64,000 bases of DNA from Deltaproteobacteria bacterium (lineage in GTDB: Bacteria > Desulfobacterota > Binatia > Binatales > Binataceae), in the NCBI GenBank assembly GCA_021780755.1, contig JAJXYF010000018.1, forward strand, positions 1 through 64,000. Reading direction: 5' to 3'. Numbering within the stretch: position 1 is the stretch's first letter; the number at the start of each line of letters is the position of its first letter. This document shows, one piece after another, positions 43,038 to 53,864 of this stretch. Made by a program: the position numbers and the translations under genes. Under the pieces are notes generated by a model. The model saw nothing but the letters and a program-made list of their open reading frames with translations, did no database searches and was not told where the DNA came from.

Positions 43038-44981
43038 TCAGCTCTGGGTAGTGCCGACCAGATCGGTATGAATGACTATATCGGCCCGGCTCTTCAAAGC
43101 GTTAACGAAATTGATCCAGGCCGATGAGCGCCGCTGCTCGAGCATCCGCTCGGTAAAGGCCGGTCCCTGGATTTTCCATTGGTCGGGATCCGGCGGCGGG
43201 CGGCTGCTCACCGCAAACAGATACGAATTGCCGTCGTTTTCCATCACCTGGCCGATCATTGCGGGGAGCTTGGGCAGTGCGACCGCGGCGGCCATCAAGC
43301 CGGGCACAGCGCCGATGCCGGGAACCTCGGGGTTGTTGCGCGGGAAATCGCCGGTAGTGGCGACGGCGAGATGATTTTGCGCGGCGACGGTGTCGAGATC
43401 GGCCGGCGATTCAACCTGCTTGAGCATAACCTGGGCGGCCTGCCGCGCCTTCTTTTCGGCGGCAATTCGAATGAAGGCTTTGCGCACGAGGTCCTGGATC
43501 TCGGTCAGCGGCGGAATGTGCGATGGATTGCGTGCAATCAGCTTGACCAGGTAAGGCTCGGGGCCGTCGGTGAAGGCCTGGACCTCGCCGTCCTTCAGCT
43601 TGAGCGCCGCGGCGCCCAGTTGCGAATAATCCTCAGCGCCGGTTATCGGCTCGTTCGCCCCAAAAAAGGGAGTTTCGACCGCCGTCAAGCCGCGCTTTTT
43701 CGCGAGCTCGTCGAGCGCATGGCCGGTCAGGGCCGCCGTCAGGTCTTGTTGCAGATCCTGCTTGGCAACGGCTTCGCCGCTCTTGCGGCGCAGATCTTCG
43801 ACGATCTTCGGCCGTGCCTCTTCCGGCGTATCGAGGTGTTCCGGCTTCGATTCCTCGACCTGGATCACATGAAAGCCGAACTGGCTCTCAGCGATGCCGT
43901 ACTCTCCGGGCTTGAGCGTGAACGCAACCTCCTCGAACGGCTTCACCAGTTCGCCGCGGCCGAAGAAGCCGAGTTCGCCGCCCTTGTCCTTGGTCCCGGG
44001 ATCCTCGGAGTACTGCTTCGCGAGCGCCGCGAAATTGCCGCCCGCCCTGAGCTGCTTCAGGACGTCATCGGCCTTCGCCCTGGCGGCGGCCCTTTCAGCG
44101 ACCGTGGCATCGGGCCCGAGGCCGATCAGGATATGGCGCGCGCGGACCTGCGCCGGGTGGGTGAATTCGGTCTTCAGGTTCTGCTCATAGTAGTCCTGAA
44201 CCTGCTGGTCGGTAGGTGCTTCGGCCTCGGCCAGCGCGGTCGGTTCATAACGGATAAACGAGATCTTGACGCGTTCGGGCTCGCGAAAAACCTCCAGATG
44301 GTCCTGGTAGAACTTCGCGACTTCCTGATCCGACGGATTGATGCCGGCCTCGAAGCCGGAATACGGCACTTTGATATACGACAGGTTGATCTTGCCCGCG
44401 ATATCGTCGTAGGCCCGGTGCGCGTCATCGTTGCTCACCTGGACGGTGGCCGTAACCATATTGCGCATCGCGTCGGAGAGCATCGCGGTGCGCGTTTCGC
44501 TCTCATAGGTGGCCGGCTCCAGATTATTTTGCGCCAGGATCTGGCGATAGCGGTTCACGTCGAACTGGCCGTCGGTCTGGAACGCGGCCTGCGTACCAAT
44601 GGTCTTTTCGAGTTCGTCGTCGCCGATGCTGAGGCCCAGTCGATGGGCCTCGTTCTCAATCAACTGCTGCTGCACGAGTTGCTCCACAGCAGTCTCGCGC
44701 AGGTTCATGCTCCGCAGTACGGCGGGCGCGTTTTTGCCGTAGATGTTGGTGAGGGTATTGCGGATGTTGCCGGCTTCGCGATCGACGTCGTCGGCGAGGA
44801 TCTGATGGCATCCGGGAAGCTGGATCAAGAGGATCGAGCGGCAATCGACGGTGGCGATCGGTTTGACGCGAGCAAAGTAGGCGCTAAGCGTGCCGAAGAA
44901 AATCGTCATCAACCCGATTAAGAAAATCAGGAGGAGCCGGGTCCCGAAAGTGTATTGATGCTTGCGGATTGCTTCGAACAT
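43038..44981 (-). CDS. PpiD/SurA-like membrane-anchored peptidyl-prolyl isomerase
   Basis: The 647-residue protein starts 'MFEAIRKHQYTFGTRLLLIFLIGLMTIFFGTLSAYFA', a single N-terminal membrane anchor as in PpiD. It has a SurA-type N-terminal chaperone domain ('VLRSMNLRETAVEQLVQQQLIENEAHRLGL'), a parvulin domain (about residues 255-365, 'VRARHILIGLGPDATVAERAAARAKADDVL', 'DPGTKDKGGELGFFGRGELVKPFEEVAF') and a second lower-similarity parvulin-like region. It helps fold exported proteins at the inner-membrane periplasmic face. ATG 44981 is preferred; the frame continues to 45020. It is divergent from mreB. Confidence 0.85.
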   Translation of the reverse strand: MFEAIRKHQYTFGTRLLLIFLIGLMTIFFGTLSAYFARVKPIATVDCRSILLIQLPGCHQILADDVDREAGNIRNTLTNIYGKNAPAVLRSMNLRETAVEQLVQQQLIENEAHRLGLSIGDDELEKTIGTQAAFQTDGQFDVNRYRQILAQNNLEPATYESETRTAMLSDAMRNMVTATVQVSNDDAHRAYDDIAGKINLSYIKVPYSGFEAGINPSDQEVAKFYQDHLEVFREPERVKISFIRYEPTALAEAEAPTDQQVQDYYEQNLKTEFTHPAQVRARHILIGLGPDATVAERAAARAKADDVLKQLRAGGNFAALAKQYSEDPGTKDKGGELGFFGRGELVKPFEEVAFTLKPGEYGIAESQFGFHVIQVEESKPEHLDTPEEARPKIVEDLRRKSGEAVAKQDLQQDLTAALTGHALDELAKKRGLTAVETPFFGANEPITGAEDYSQLGAAALKLKDGEVQAFTDGPEPYLVKLIARNPSHIPPLTEIQDLVRKAFIRIAAEKKARQAAQVMLKQVESPADLDTVAAQNHLAVATTGDFPRNNPEVPGIGAVPGLMAAAVALPKLPAMIGQVMENDGNSYLFAVSSRPPPDPDQWKIQGPAFTERMLEQRRSSAWINFVNALKSRADIVIHTDLVGTTQS

Positions 44982-45102
44982 GGGACTGACATCATAGTTG
45001 AGCCGATTTTGATAGCGCAATTGGCCTTGCTTGCTTGCGTCGCGAGGGGATTCTCGTTAGCTTCAAATCCAGCGCGAGTCCACACGTATTCCGCACGTAT
45101 AA

Positions 45103-46233
<1,131 letters not shown>

Positions 46234-46312
46234 GCGCGGAGCGTGTCTTAGGACGCATTGAGCATCACAGCCGCCAGATTCACAAGCTGATTTACCCCAC
46301 AGGCCGTTTAAG

Positions 46313-47161
46313 GTGAGAGGAACATTCCTGTGGCGTCATCGGGTGGTCTTGACCAGCGGGTTCCTGCTCCTGCTGGCGCTGCATCTGCTGTCCGCCGGTG
46401 TCACCCCAGGCGCGCGCGCGGAAAAACCCAGCTTGGCGCTGATGTGGATGCTCAAGCCCGTGCAGACCGTCGAAGCGAATATCGCGGACGACACGACCGG
46501 GTTTCTCCACGATTATTTCGACCTGGTCAACGTGCGCCAAGAGAATGTGGAACTGCGCGAACAGGTCGCGACGCTCGAGGGCCAGCGCACCCGACTAGCC
46601 GAGCTGGAAGTTGAAAATCGCCATCTGAGCGACCTGCTGGAGCTGCGCGACGCGCTCGCGACGCGCGCGGTGGCGGCGCGCGTGATCGGCGCCGATACCA
46701 CCGAACTGTCGCGCACGCTGATCTTGTCCGAGGGTTCGCGTGGCGGCTTGCGGCGCGACCTGCCGGTGATTTCGACCGCGGGCGTGGTCGGCAAACTGAT
46801 CGCGGTGGCGCCTAACGCCTCGCGCGTGCTGCTGATCAATGATCACAACTCGGGACTCGACGCGTTCGATCAACGCAGCCGCGCGCGCGGGATCGTCGCC
46901 GGCCTCTTCAACGGCGCCCTGACCATGAAATACGTCGATCGTACCGAGGACGTGAAGCCGGGCGACGCGGTGGTCACCTCGGGGATGGACGGGATTTTCC
47001 CGCGCGGGTTGCTGGTCGGCCAGGTGACGCGGGTCTCGCAGGAAGGACCCGGACTTTTTCTCAACGTCGATATTCAGCCGGCGGCGAACTTTCAAAAGCT
47101 CGAACAGGTATTGATACTGACCCAGCAACCAACCGAAATCGCTCCCAACCCCAAGGGCTGA
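46313..47161 (+). CDS. mreC: Rod-shape-determining protein MreC
   Basis: The 282-residue inner-membrane protein has an N-terminal transmembrane segment ('VVLTSGFLLLLALHLLSAGV'), a coiled coil ('VRQENVELREQVATLEGQRTRLAELEVENRHLSDLLEL') and the periplasmic beta-domain ('ARVIGADTTELSRTLILSEGSRGGLRRDLPVISTAGVVG', 'GDAVVTSGMDGIFPRGLLVGQV'). It couples MreB to PBP2. It starts with GTG at 46313, 79 nt after mreB, and mreD follows in 6 nt. Confidence 0.93.
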   Translation: MRGTFLWRHRVVLTSGFLLLLALHLLSAGVTPGARAEKPSLALMWMLKPVQTVEANIADDTTGFLHDYFDLVNVRQENVELREQVATLEGQRTRLAELEVENRHLSDLLELRDALATRAVAARVIGADTTELSRTLILSEGSRGGLRRDLPVISTAGVVGKLIAVAPNASRVLLINDHNSGLDAFDQRSRARGIVAGLFNGALTMKYVDRTEDVKPGDAVVTSGMDGIFPRGLLVGQVTRVSQEGPGLFLNVDIQPAANFQKLEQVLILTQQPTEIAPNPKG

Positions 47162-47167
47162 CGCGGC

Positions 47168-47674
47168 GTGCGCCTCTTAGCACTTTATGCGATTGCCACG
47201 CTGATCGCCCTGGCGCTGGAAACCACCATCCCCTATTGGCTGCCGATTGGCATGCTGGCGCCGAACCTGGTCCTGATTCTCGCGGTTGACTTGGGGATGA
47301 AACATCACGGGGCGCTCGGCGCAATGATGGCGTTTGCGATGGGCTATGCGATCGACTCGTTCTCGGGCACCCATCTGGGGCTGAACGCCTTCATGCTGAC
47401 GCTCATCTACCTGATCGCGTACGCCCTCTCGCGCTACCTGATTTCGACCAGCACCGCGATCGGCGTCGTGGTGGTTTTCATCGGCGCGATCCTGACCGGA
47501 CTCGCCAATTCGATCGGCAGCGCCGGTTTAGACGTGGGACCCGGGACCGCCGGCCTGATGCCGCGGCTCGCCCTGCAGGGAGCGATCAGCGCGCTCTTCA
47601 CGCCGCTGGTTTTTGCGATCATGGGATGGGGCAAACGGATGGTCGGATTGCGTACACGTAGTGTGCGCGAGTAA
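47168..47674 (+). CDS. mreD: Rod-shape-determining protein MreD
   Basis: The 168-residue polytopic membrane protein has about five hydrophobic helices ('LYAIATLIALALETTIPYWL', 'ALGAMMAFAMGYAIDSFSGTHLG', 'LTLIYLIAYALSRYLI', 'AIGVVVVFIGAILTGLANSI'). It lies directly after mreC and its composition and length fit MreD, which forms a complex with MreC. The GTG at 47168 comes 6 nt after the mreC stop. Sequence conservation in this family is low, so the call rests strongly on position. Confidence 0.85.
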   Translation: MRLLALYAIATLIALALETTIPYWLPIGMLAPNLVLILAVDLGMKHHGALGAMMAFAMGYAIDSFSGTHLGLNAFMLTLIYLIAYALSRYLISTSTAIGVVVVFIGAILTGLANSIGSAGLDVGPGTAGLMPRLALQGAISALFTPLVFAIMGWGKRMVGLRTRSVRE

Positions 47675-47689
47675 GTTTTAGTTACCCAC

Positions 47690-49585
47690 ATGGCCAGATT
47701 TACGAGCCGGGGAAAAATCCGTTCCGTGCCCAAGCTGGCGCCGCGCATCGCCGGTCTGATGACGATGATCGTCGCGGTCCTGATCACGGCTGCGCTGCGC
47801 CTGTACTACCTGCAGGTCATCAAACATCATGACCTTGCGGAACTCGCCGACCGCAACCGGATTCGGATTCAGCGGATGCCCGCGCTGCGTGGATTGGTTT
47901 TCGACCGACACCTGCGTCCGCTGGTTGACACGCGCCCCTCCTTCGACGCCGTCATCGTGCCCGAGGACGCGCCGAATCTCGACGTCACCATCGGCCGTCT
48001 CGAGAAGCTGCTCGGACAGACCGGCTTCTCCAAAAAGATCGACGATGCGGACGACGAGGGCCGCCCCGACTATGAGCCGGTCACCGTCGCCGAGCGCCTT
48101 GAATGGCCGCAGGTGGTGGCCCTCGAAGCCCATCAACTGGAACTGCCCGGCGTGAGCCTGCAGGTCACCCCGCGGCGACATTACCTGTACGATTCGCTCG
48201 CGGCCCATTTGCTCGGTTACGTCGGCGAGGTGACGGTCAAGGACTTGAACCGCTTGCCCGACTACCGGATGGGCGACGATATCGGGAAGTTCGGCCTGGA
48301 ACGGAGTTGGGAGGGCACCCTGCGCGGGGACAGCGGCGGTCAGGAGATCGAAGTCGATTCGATCGGGCGCCGCCTCCGCTTGTTGCGCGAGATACCCGAG
48401 CGGCCCGGCAACAGCGTCGTGATGACCATCGACCTCGATTTGCAACGCGTTGCGGAGGACGCGATTGGTGAGCGCTCGGGCGCGTTGATCGCGATCGATC
48501 CGAACACTGGTTACATCCTCGCGATGGCGAGCCATCCGGCGTTCGACCCGAATATCTTTGCCGGCGGTATTTCGTCGTCCGCGTGGCGCGAACTGACCAC
48601 CGACCCTAGCCATCCGCTGGAAAATCGCGTCACCCAGGGCATCTATCCGCCTGGGTCCACGTTCAAGGTCGTGGACAGTATCGCGGGCCTGATGGACCGC
48701 ACCATGACGACCTCGACTTCCTACTACTGCCCGGGCGGAATCTGGTTCGGCAATCGCGAGTACCGCTGCTGGCGCAAGCAGGGCCATGGCAACGTCGCCC
48801 TCCATCGCGCGATCGTCGAGTCGTGCGACGTCTTTTTTTACGATGTTGGCCAACGGCTCGGAGTTGACCGCATCGCCGCATGGGCGCACGCACTCGGGTT
48901 CGGCAAAAAGACCGGCATCGAACTCGACAATGAGAAAACCGGCACGATCCCATCCACCGAGTGGAAGGAGCATCGGTTCCACGAACGCTGGTATCCGGCG
49001 GAAACGCTGTCAGTCGCGATTGGCCAGGGTTACGTGGCGGTGACGCCGATCCAATTGGCCGAACTCGCGGCCGAGGTCGCCAATGGCGGTACGCTTTATA
49101 AGCCACAGTTCGTAAAGCAGATCGACGCCCTGGACGGCACCGTGGTGAAGACTTTTCCGCCGGTGGTCGAGAGCGAGACGCGCATCGATCCGCAGATGCT
49201 GGAAGAAGTCCGTAGTGCGATGGCCGACGTCGTCAACGCCTCCGACGGAACCGGTCACGCGGCCCGCATCGACGGCATCGAAGTGGCCGGCAAGACTGGC
49301 ACCGCGCAGGTGGTGAAAGAGGCGCAGGGCGCGCGCACCAAGGAAACCGCGCTGCCGGACAAATATCGCGACCACGGATGGTTCATGGCGTTCGCCCCGG
49401 TGGACCATCCGAAAATCGCCATCGCATGCATCATCGAGCATTCGGGCCATGGCGGCAGTTCGGCGGGACCGGTGGTCAAGGCGGTGATGCAAAAGTATTT
49501 CGAGCTAAATCCGCCGCAGGGCGCACCGCGGCCGGCGTCCGCACCGGCCGGCGCAGCGGAACCGGTTGACCCGCTGGCGGATTGA
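47690..49585 (+). CDS. mrdA: Penicillin-binding protein 2, elongasome transpeptidase
   Basis: The 631-residue protein has an N-terminal anchor ('IAGLMTMIVAVLITAALRLYYLQVI'), a dimerisation domain ('RIQRMPALRGLVFDRHLRPL') and a transpeptidase domain with the active-site Ser323 in 'GIYPPGSTFKVVDS', 'SCD' in 'IVESCDVFFYDVGQRLG' and 'KTGTAQ'. It cross-links peptidoglycan during side-wall growth. SxD rather than SxN is normal for PBP2. It starts 15 nt after mreD and rodA follows in 39 nt. The C-terminal tail is rich in Ala and Pro. Confidence 0.94.
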   Translation: MARFTSRGKIRSVPKLAPRIAGLMTMIVAVLITAALRLYYLQVIKHHDLAELADRNRIRIQRMPALRGLVFDRHLRPLVDTRPSFDAVIVPEDAPNLDVTIGRLEKLLGQTGFSKKIDDADDEGRPDYEPVTVAERLEWPQVVALEAHQLELPGVSLQVTPRRHYLYDSLAAHLLGYVGEVTVKDLNRLPDYRMGDDIGKFGLERSWEGTLRGDSGGQEIEVDSIGRRLRLLREIPERPGNSVVMTIDLDLQRVAEDAIGERSGALIAIDPNTGYILAMASHPAFDPNIFAGGISSSAWRELTTDPSHPLENRVTQGIYPPGSTFKVVDSIAGLMDRTMTTSTSYYCPGGIWFGNREYRCWRKQGHGNVALHRAIVESCDVFFYDVGQRLGVDRIAAWAHALGFGKKTGIELDNEKTGTIPSTEWKEHRFHERWYPAETLSVAIGQGYVAVTPIQLAELAAEVANGGTLYKPQFVKQIDALDGTVVKTFPPVVESETRIDPQMLEEVRSAMADVVNASDGTGHAARIDGIEVAGKTGTAQVVKEAQGARTKETALPDKYRDHGWFMAFAPVDHPKIAIACIIEHSGHGGSSAGPVVKAVMQKYFELNPPQGAPRPASAPAGAAEPVDPLAD

Positions 49586-49624
49586 TTGCCGCCGACTGAA
49601 ATCGAGGCACACGGGTAAGCGCGA

Positions 49625-50731
49625 ATGGCGGCATTGGACCGGCGAATCATTTACCACTTCGACTGGACGCTGTTCAGCCTGGCGCTCGCCATTTGCGGGA
49701 TCGGCGTGCTCAGCGCGGTCAGCGCGACCTGGGGCGGCAAAGCCCACGGCATCGACCCGCTGGTAATGCGCCAATTGATCTGGGTCGGCGTCGGCGCCGC
49801 CCTGATGACGGCGGCCGCGCTGATCGATTACCGCTCGCTCGGGACCTATGCGTATGCCTTCTATGCACTGGCCGTCGCGATGCTCCTGGCGGTCTCCGTG
49901 ATCGGTCACAGCACCGGCGGCTCGCGCCGCTGGATCAACCTCGGCATCCTGAATCTCGAGCCCTCTGAAATCGCGAAAATCGCCGTGGTGCTGGTGATGG
50001 TGCGCTACCTGCGCGAGGAGCCGCCCAAGGGCGGATGGGGCCTGCTGCACATGATCATCCCGGCGCTGCTGCTGGCGGTGCCGGCAGTGCTGGTATTGAA
50101 GCAGCCCGATCTCGGCACCGCGCTCATCCTGGTGCTGATTACCGGTACGCTGATCTTCGTTGGCGGGCTGGACTGGCGGATGTTACTGGTGCTGATGCTC
50201 GGCGCGTTGCTGGTCGCGCCCGTCGGATGGCATTTCCTGAAGCCCTATCAGCGCGGCCGCCTGGTGAGCTTTCTCAATCCGCAATCCGACCCGCTGGGTT
50301 CCGGCTATCACATCATCCAGTCCGAGATCGCCATCGGCTCGGGCGGCGCGTGGGGCAAGGGCTTCCTCAAAGGTACACAGGCGCGGCTCAACTTCCTGCC
50401 CGAGCAGACCACCGATTTTATCTTCGCGGTGTTCGCCGAGGAGTTCGGCTTCTTCGGTTCGATCGTGCTGCTCGGCCTCTACTCGGCACTGATTGCGCGC
50501 GGCGCGTGGATCGCGCGTCACGCCCGTGACCGCTTCGGCACCCTGCTCGCGATCGGCTTCACCGGCATCATCTTCTGGCAGGTCGCGATCAATATCGGGA
50601 TGGCCACCGGGATGTTGCCGGTGGTCGGTATCACCCTGCCGCTGGTGAGCTATGGTGGCTCGTCGCTGATCGCGATGATGGCCGCGATGGGCGTACTGAT
50701 CAGCATCAATACGCGCCGCTACCTGTTCTGA
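49625..50731 (+). CDS. mrdB: RodA (MrdB), SEDS peptidoglycan glycosyltransferase
   Basis: The 368-residue protein has about ten transmembrane helices with SEDS motifs: 'GSRRWINLGILNLEPSEIAKIAVVLVMVRYL', 'LKQPDLGTALILVLITGTLIF', 'GKGFLKGTQARLNFLPEQTTDFIFAVFAEEFGFFGS' and 'LPVVGITLPLVSYGGSSLIAMMAAMG'. It polymerises glycan strands with PBP2. The ATG at 49625 is near the mrdA stop. The small gene at 50746 follows within 14 nt. Confidence 0.95.
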   Translation: MAALDRRIIYHFDWTLFSLALAICGIGVLSAVSATWGGKAHGIDPLVMRQLIWVGVGAALMTAAALIDYRSLGTYAYAFYALAVAMLLAVSVIGHSTGGSRRWINLGILNLEPSEIAKIAVVLVMVRYLREEPPKGGWGLLHMIIPALLLAVPAVLVLKQPDLGTALILVLITGTLIFVGGLDWRMLLVLMLGALLVAPVGWHFLKPYQRGRLVSFLNPQSDPLGSGYHIIQSEIAIGSGGAWGKGFLKGTQARLNFLPEQTTDFIFAVFAEEFGFFGSIVLLGLYSALIARGAWIARHARDRFGTLLAIGFTGIIFWQVAINIGMATGMLPVVGITLPLVSYGGSSLIAMMAAMGVLISINTRRYLF

Positions 50732-50745
50732 TAAGGAGAAATGTC

Positions 50746-50991
50746 ATGGCGCGCGCACCCAAATTCACTGATCCCAAAGATCAGGAAATTCACGAAATCC
50801 ATCTCCGCTATATCGAAGTGATGGAAAGCGATCGGCTCGCCTTGATCAGCGACGAGACCAAAACGCATTACCTGCGCGTGCTCAAGACGCTGACCGAAAA
50901 GCTCGCCGTGCCGGGCAAGCCGCTGTCGGAGGTCGTGGGCGAGATGATGGCCGAAGCAGCCCCGCTGTTGTTCCAGGCGATGCAACGCTGA
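50746..50991 (+). CDS. Small cytosolic protein of unknown function at the end of the rod operon
   Basis: The 81-residue protein has 'aaggag' 8 nt before the ATG and starts 14 nt after rodA, so it is cotranscribed and well translated. It is highly charged ('KDQEIHEIHLRYIEVMESDRLALISDETKTHYLRVLKTL') and probably all-helical, without membrane segment or signal. I do not recognise the family. Its position suggests a helper or regulator of the elongation machinery, but there is no direct evidence. Confidence 0.7.
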   Translation: MARAPKFTDPKDQEIHEIHLRYIEVMESDRLALISDETKTHYLRVLKTLTEKLAVPGKPLSEVVGEMMAEAAPLLFQAMQR

Positions 50992-51042
50992 TCTGCCGCG
51001 GCAACTCGTCCAAATTCCTCTGAGTCGTCCCGGTCGCGGATG

Positions 51043-52374
51043 TTACGCTTCCAAGGCGTAGCCGTTCTCGTCGTGCTCGCTAAGATCGAGGCCCATCGAT
51101 TCGGACTCCGCGTCAACGCGCAATCCGACGACCGCGTCCGTCACCTTCAACAGAATGAGGCTGCCGACGAACGCGAACGTGATACTCGCGCCGACCGCAA
51201 TCGCCTGCACCAGTAATTGCCGGGGATTCCCGTACAACAGACCGTTCGCGCCGCCCGAATTCACGGCCGCGCTGGCGAAGACTCCGGTCGCGAGCGCCCC
51301 CCAGATGCCGCCGACGCCATGGACTCCGACCACATCGAGCGCGTCGTCGTAGCCGAAGCGCGATTTCATCCGCACCGCCTGAAAGCATATGACGCCGGCC
51401 ACCGCGCCGATCGCGATCGCACCTCCGGGACCGACGTAGCCCGACGCCGGAGTGATCGCGACGAGGCCGGCGACGGCGCCGCTGGCCGCGCCGAGCACGG
51501 TCGGCTTGCCGATCCTCCACCATTCGGCGAACACCCACGAAATCGTCGCCGCGCACGCGCCGAGATGGGTCGCGACGAAGGCCGAGACCGCGAGTCCATT
51601 GGCGGCCAGCGCGCTGCCGGCGTTGAAGCCGAACCATCCGAACCACAGCAGGCCCGCGCCGGTAATCGTGAGCGTCAGGTTGTGCGGGACCATCGGCTCG
51701 CGCGGATAACCGCGCCGCCGCCCGATGATCAGCACCGCCGCCAGCGCCGAGACTCCCGAGGAGATATGAACGACGGTGCCGCCGGCGAAATCCAGCGCGC
51801 CCATCCGATGGATCCAGCCGTCGATACCCCACACCCAATGCGCCAGCGGATCATAGATCAGGGTCGTCCAGAGCAGGCTGAAGACGAGGAAGCCGCGAAA
51901 TGAAATCCGCTCGGCAAACGCGCCCGTAATCAGCGCGGGCGTGATCACGGCAAACATGCATTGAAAGACCATGTACGCCTGATGCGGAATGGTCGCGGCA
52001 TAGGCGGGGTAGGCCTGCGAAGCGCTGACGCCGTTGAGCCCAATCCAGCTCAACCCGCCGATGAACCAGGTATAGGGCGAGAACGCCAGGCTATATCCAA
52101 ACAGGGCCCACTGCACCGAGATGATCGCGACCAGGAAAAAGCTCTGCATGAGGGTGGCGAGCACGTTTTTGCGCCGCACCATGCCGGCGTAAAAGAGCGC
52201 CAGGCCCGGCGCGGTCATCAGCAGCACCAGGGCCGACGAAGTCAGCACCCATGCGGTATCGCCGGCACTGATATTCGCATCATCAGCGGCGAGCGAAGGC
52301 GTCGCGCGAATCAGCAGGACGAAGCCCGCGAGTGCGATTGTATGTACGAGCGTGCGGAGCCGAATCGGGCGCAT
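51043..52374 (-). CDS. amt: Ammonium transporter, Amt family
   Basis: The 443-residue protein has a signal-like first helix and eleven further membrane helices, with 'DTAWVLTSSALVLLMTAPGLALFYAGMVRRKN', 'GGTVVHISSGVSALAAVLIIG' (first pore His) and 'VVGVHGVGGIWGALATGVFA' (second pore His). It conducts ammonium/ammonia across the inner membrane. The ATG at 52374 suits the family; the frame continues upstream without a better start. The P-II (GlnK) gene that often accompanies amt is not beside it. Confidence 0.93.
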   Translation of the reverse strand: MRPIRLRTLVHTIALAGFVLLIRATPSLAADDANISAGDTAWVLTSSALVLLMTAPGLALFYAGMVRRKNVLATLMQSFFLVAIISVQWALFGYSLAFSPYTWFIGGLSWIGLNGVSASQAYPAYAATIPHQAYMVFQCMFAVITPALITGAFAERISFRGFLVFSLLWTTLIYDPLAHWVWGIDGWIHRMGALDFAGGTVVHISSGVSALAAVLIIGRRRGYPREPMVPHNLTLTITGAGLLWFGWFGFNAGSALAANGLAVSAFVATHLGACAATISWVFAEWWRIGKPTVLGAASGAVAGLVAITPASGYVGPGGAIAIGAVAGVICFQAVRMKSRFGYDDALDVVGVHGVGGIWGALATGVFASAAVNSGGANGLLYGNPRQLLVQAIAVGASITFAFVGSLILLKVTDAVVGLRVDAESESMGLDLSEHDENGYALEA

Positions 52375-52541
52375 TCCCAATCCCCCATAGAGAAAGCGAT
52401 TGCTCGCGACGCCAAGTGAACAGCCGGGTCGTCGCGCGCGTGCGGACGGGCCGACTCGCTCGCTTGGCGAGCGCATCAGGGCAATGCTTGTGACAGAAGT
52501 TGCGCCCGTCCACAAGGAAGGCGGACGGCGCCGTGCCCCCC

Positions 52542-53726
52542 TCAACCCTTTGGCAGTTGCAGGATGCGCTCGCCGATCATGTTCTTCTGCACCGCTGAGG
52601 TGCCGCCCGCGATCGTCAGCATCTCGACGTTGAGGATACGGCGCATCCAGTCGCCCTCCGGCGCAAACGGCGATTTGCGCTCGATCATCGCGTAGCCGCC
52701 CAGCAGTCGCGTCGCGAATTTAGTCATGCGCTGCGAGAGGTCGGTCGAAATCAGCTTGCCGATCGACGACTCGGCGCCCGGCTGCTGACCCTTGAGCCGC
52801 TTCGAGAGCGCGCGCAACCCGTTGTACTTCTTCGCCGTCACTTCGATCGCGAACTGCGCGATCTGCTGACGGATTTCGTCATCCGCGGCGGCGGAATGGC
52901 CGCCGAGCGGAATGGTCTGCGCCATCTCGACCAGTTGCGCCAGTATCACCTCGGTACCGCCGATCGTTTCGCTGATGCCGAAGCGCTCGTGCATCAGCGT
53001 GTTCACCAGTACCTGCCACCCGGCGTTGAGCGGCCCGAGCAGGTTCTCCTTGGGCACGCGAACGTCCTCGAAGAAAATCTCGTTGAACTCGGAATCACCG
53101 GTGATCTGCTTGAGCGGTTTCACGACCACGCCGGGGCTGTGCATATCGACCAGCAACGCGCTCATCCCCTTATGCTTAGGCACATCGGGGTCGGTGCGGA
53201 CGAAAAGCTGGCAGAAGTCCGAGCGATGCGCGTGCGTCGTCCAGACCTTCTGCCCGTTGACGATAAACTCGTCGCCGTGGAGTTCGGCGCGGGTCTGAAT
53301 CGACGCCAGGTCGCTGCCGGCGCCGGGTTCCGACATGCCTTCGCACCAGATTTCGTCGGCCATGATGATCGGTTTGAGGTAGCGCTGCTTTTGCTCGTCG
53401 GTGCCCCATTGCATCAGGGCGGGCCCGGTCATGATGATGCCGAGCACGTTGATGCCCATCGGCAGACCCAGCCGGCCGAGTTCCTGCTGAAAAATGACCT
53501 GCTCGATAAAGGTGGCCCCGCGACCGCCGTATTCCTTCGGCCAGTTGAGCCCCGCCCACCCGTGTTCGTAGAGTTTTTTATGCCAGCGCTTGTTGCGCTC
53601 CCACAGCAGGTCCTCGTCGATGCGCTCCTTTTCCTCCGGCGTCAGCGGCGGCGGCTGATTAGCCTCCAGCCACGTGCGAACTTCCTGACGATAGACTTCC
53701 TGTTCGGGCGAGTAGTTGAAATCCAT
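52542..53726 (-). CDS. Acyl-CoA dehydrogenase
   Basis: The 394-residue protein has 'QEVRTWLEANQPPPLTPEEKERIDEDLLWERNKRWH', the flavin-substrate motif 'EGMSEPGAGSDLASIQTRAE', 'VVNGQKVWTTHAHRSDFCQLFV'-type 'IVNGQKVWTTHAHRS' and C-terminal 'MLTIAGGTSAVQKNMIGERILQLPKG'. It belongs to the same subfamily as the 31495 gene, but the C-terminus diverges ('GGTSAVQKN' versus 'GTNQIQHN'), so it probably takes another acyl-CoA. It is divergent from the YkgJ-like gene. Confidence 0.92.
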   Translation of the reverse strand: MDFNYSPEQEVYRQEVRTWLEANQPPPLTPEEKERIDEDLLWERNKRWHKKLYEHGWAGLNWPKEYGGRGATFIEQVIFQQELGRLGLPMGINVLGIIMTGPALMQWGTDEQKQRYLKPIIMADEIWCEGMSEPGAGSDLASIQTRAELHGDEFIVNGQKVWTTHAHRSDFCQLFVRTDPDVPKHKGMSALLVDMHSPGVVVKPLKQITGDSEFNEIFFEDVRVPKENLLGPLNAGWQVLVNTLMHERFGISETIGGTEVILAQLVEMAQTIPLGGHSAAADDEIRQQIAQFAIEVTAKKYNGLRALSKRLKGQQPGAESSIGKLISTDLSQRMTKFATRLLGGYAMIERKSPFAPEGDWMRRILNVEMLTIAGGTSAVQKNMIGERILQLPKG

Positions 53727-53864
53727 TGGCGGTCCCCTTCAAGACGAATCACGCGCTATTCCAATGATCGTACCGAAGCTCGTGCAAATTAGGTAGCGTT
53801 ATGAGACCGCGCCGCAGCCGCTTGCGGGAGACCCGCGTTCACAAATTTGGCAGATTTTTCTGAA

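Noticed and set aside
43179..44921. A 580-codon open frame on the plus strand opposite the PpiD-like gene
   Set aside because: It is antisense to a gene with clear PpiD domains. Long antisense frames arise easily in GC-rich coding sequence, and this one has no recognisable motif. Similar antisense frames at 13224-14480 (in rtcB), 56382-57956 (in pcnB) and 22659-23954 (in the thiolase) were rejected for the same reason.
47690..49585. PBP2 'SCD' in place of the usual SxN transpeptidase motif
   Set aside because: SxD is normal for the PBP2 class, so this is not an anomaly.
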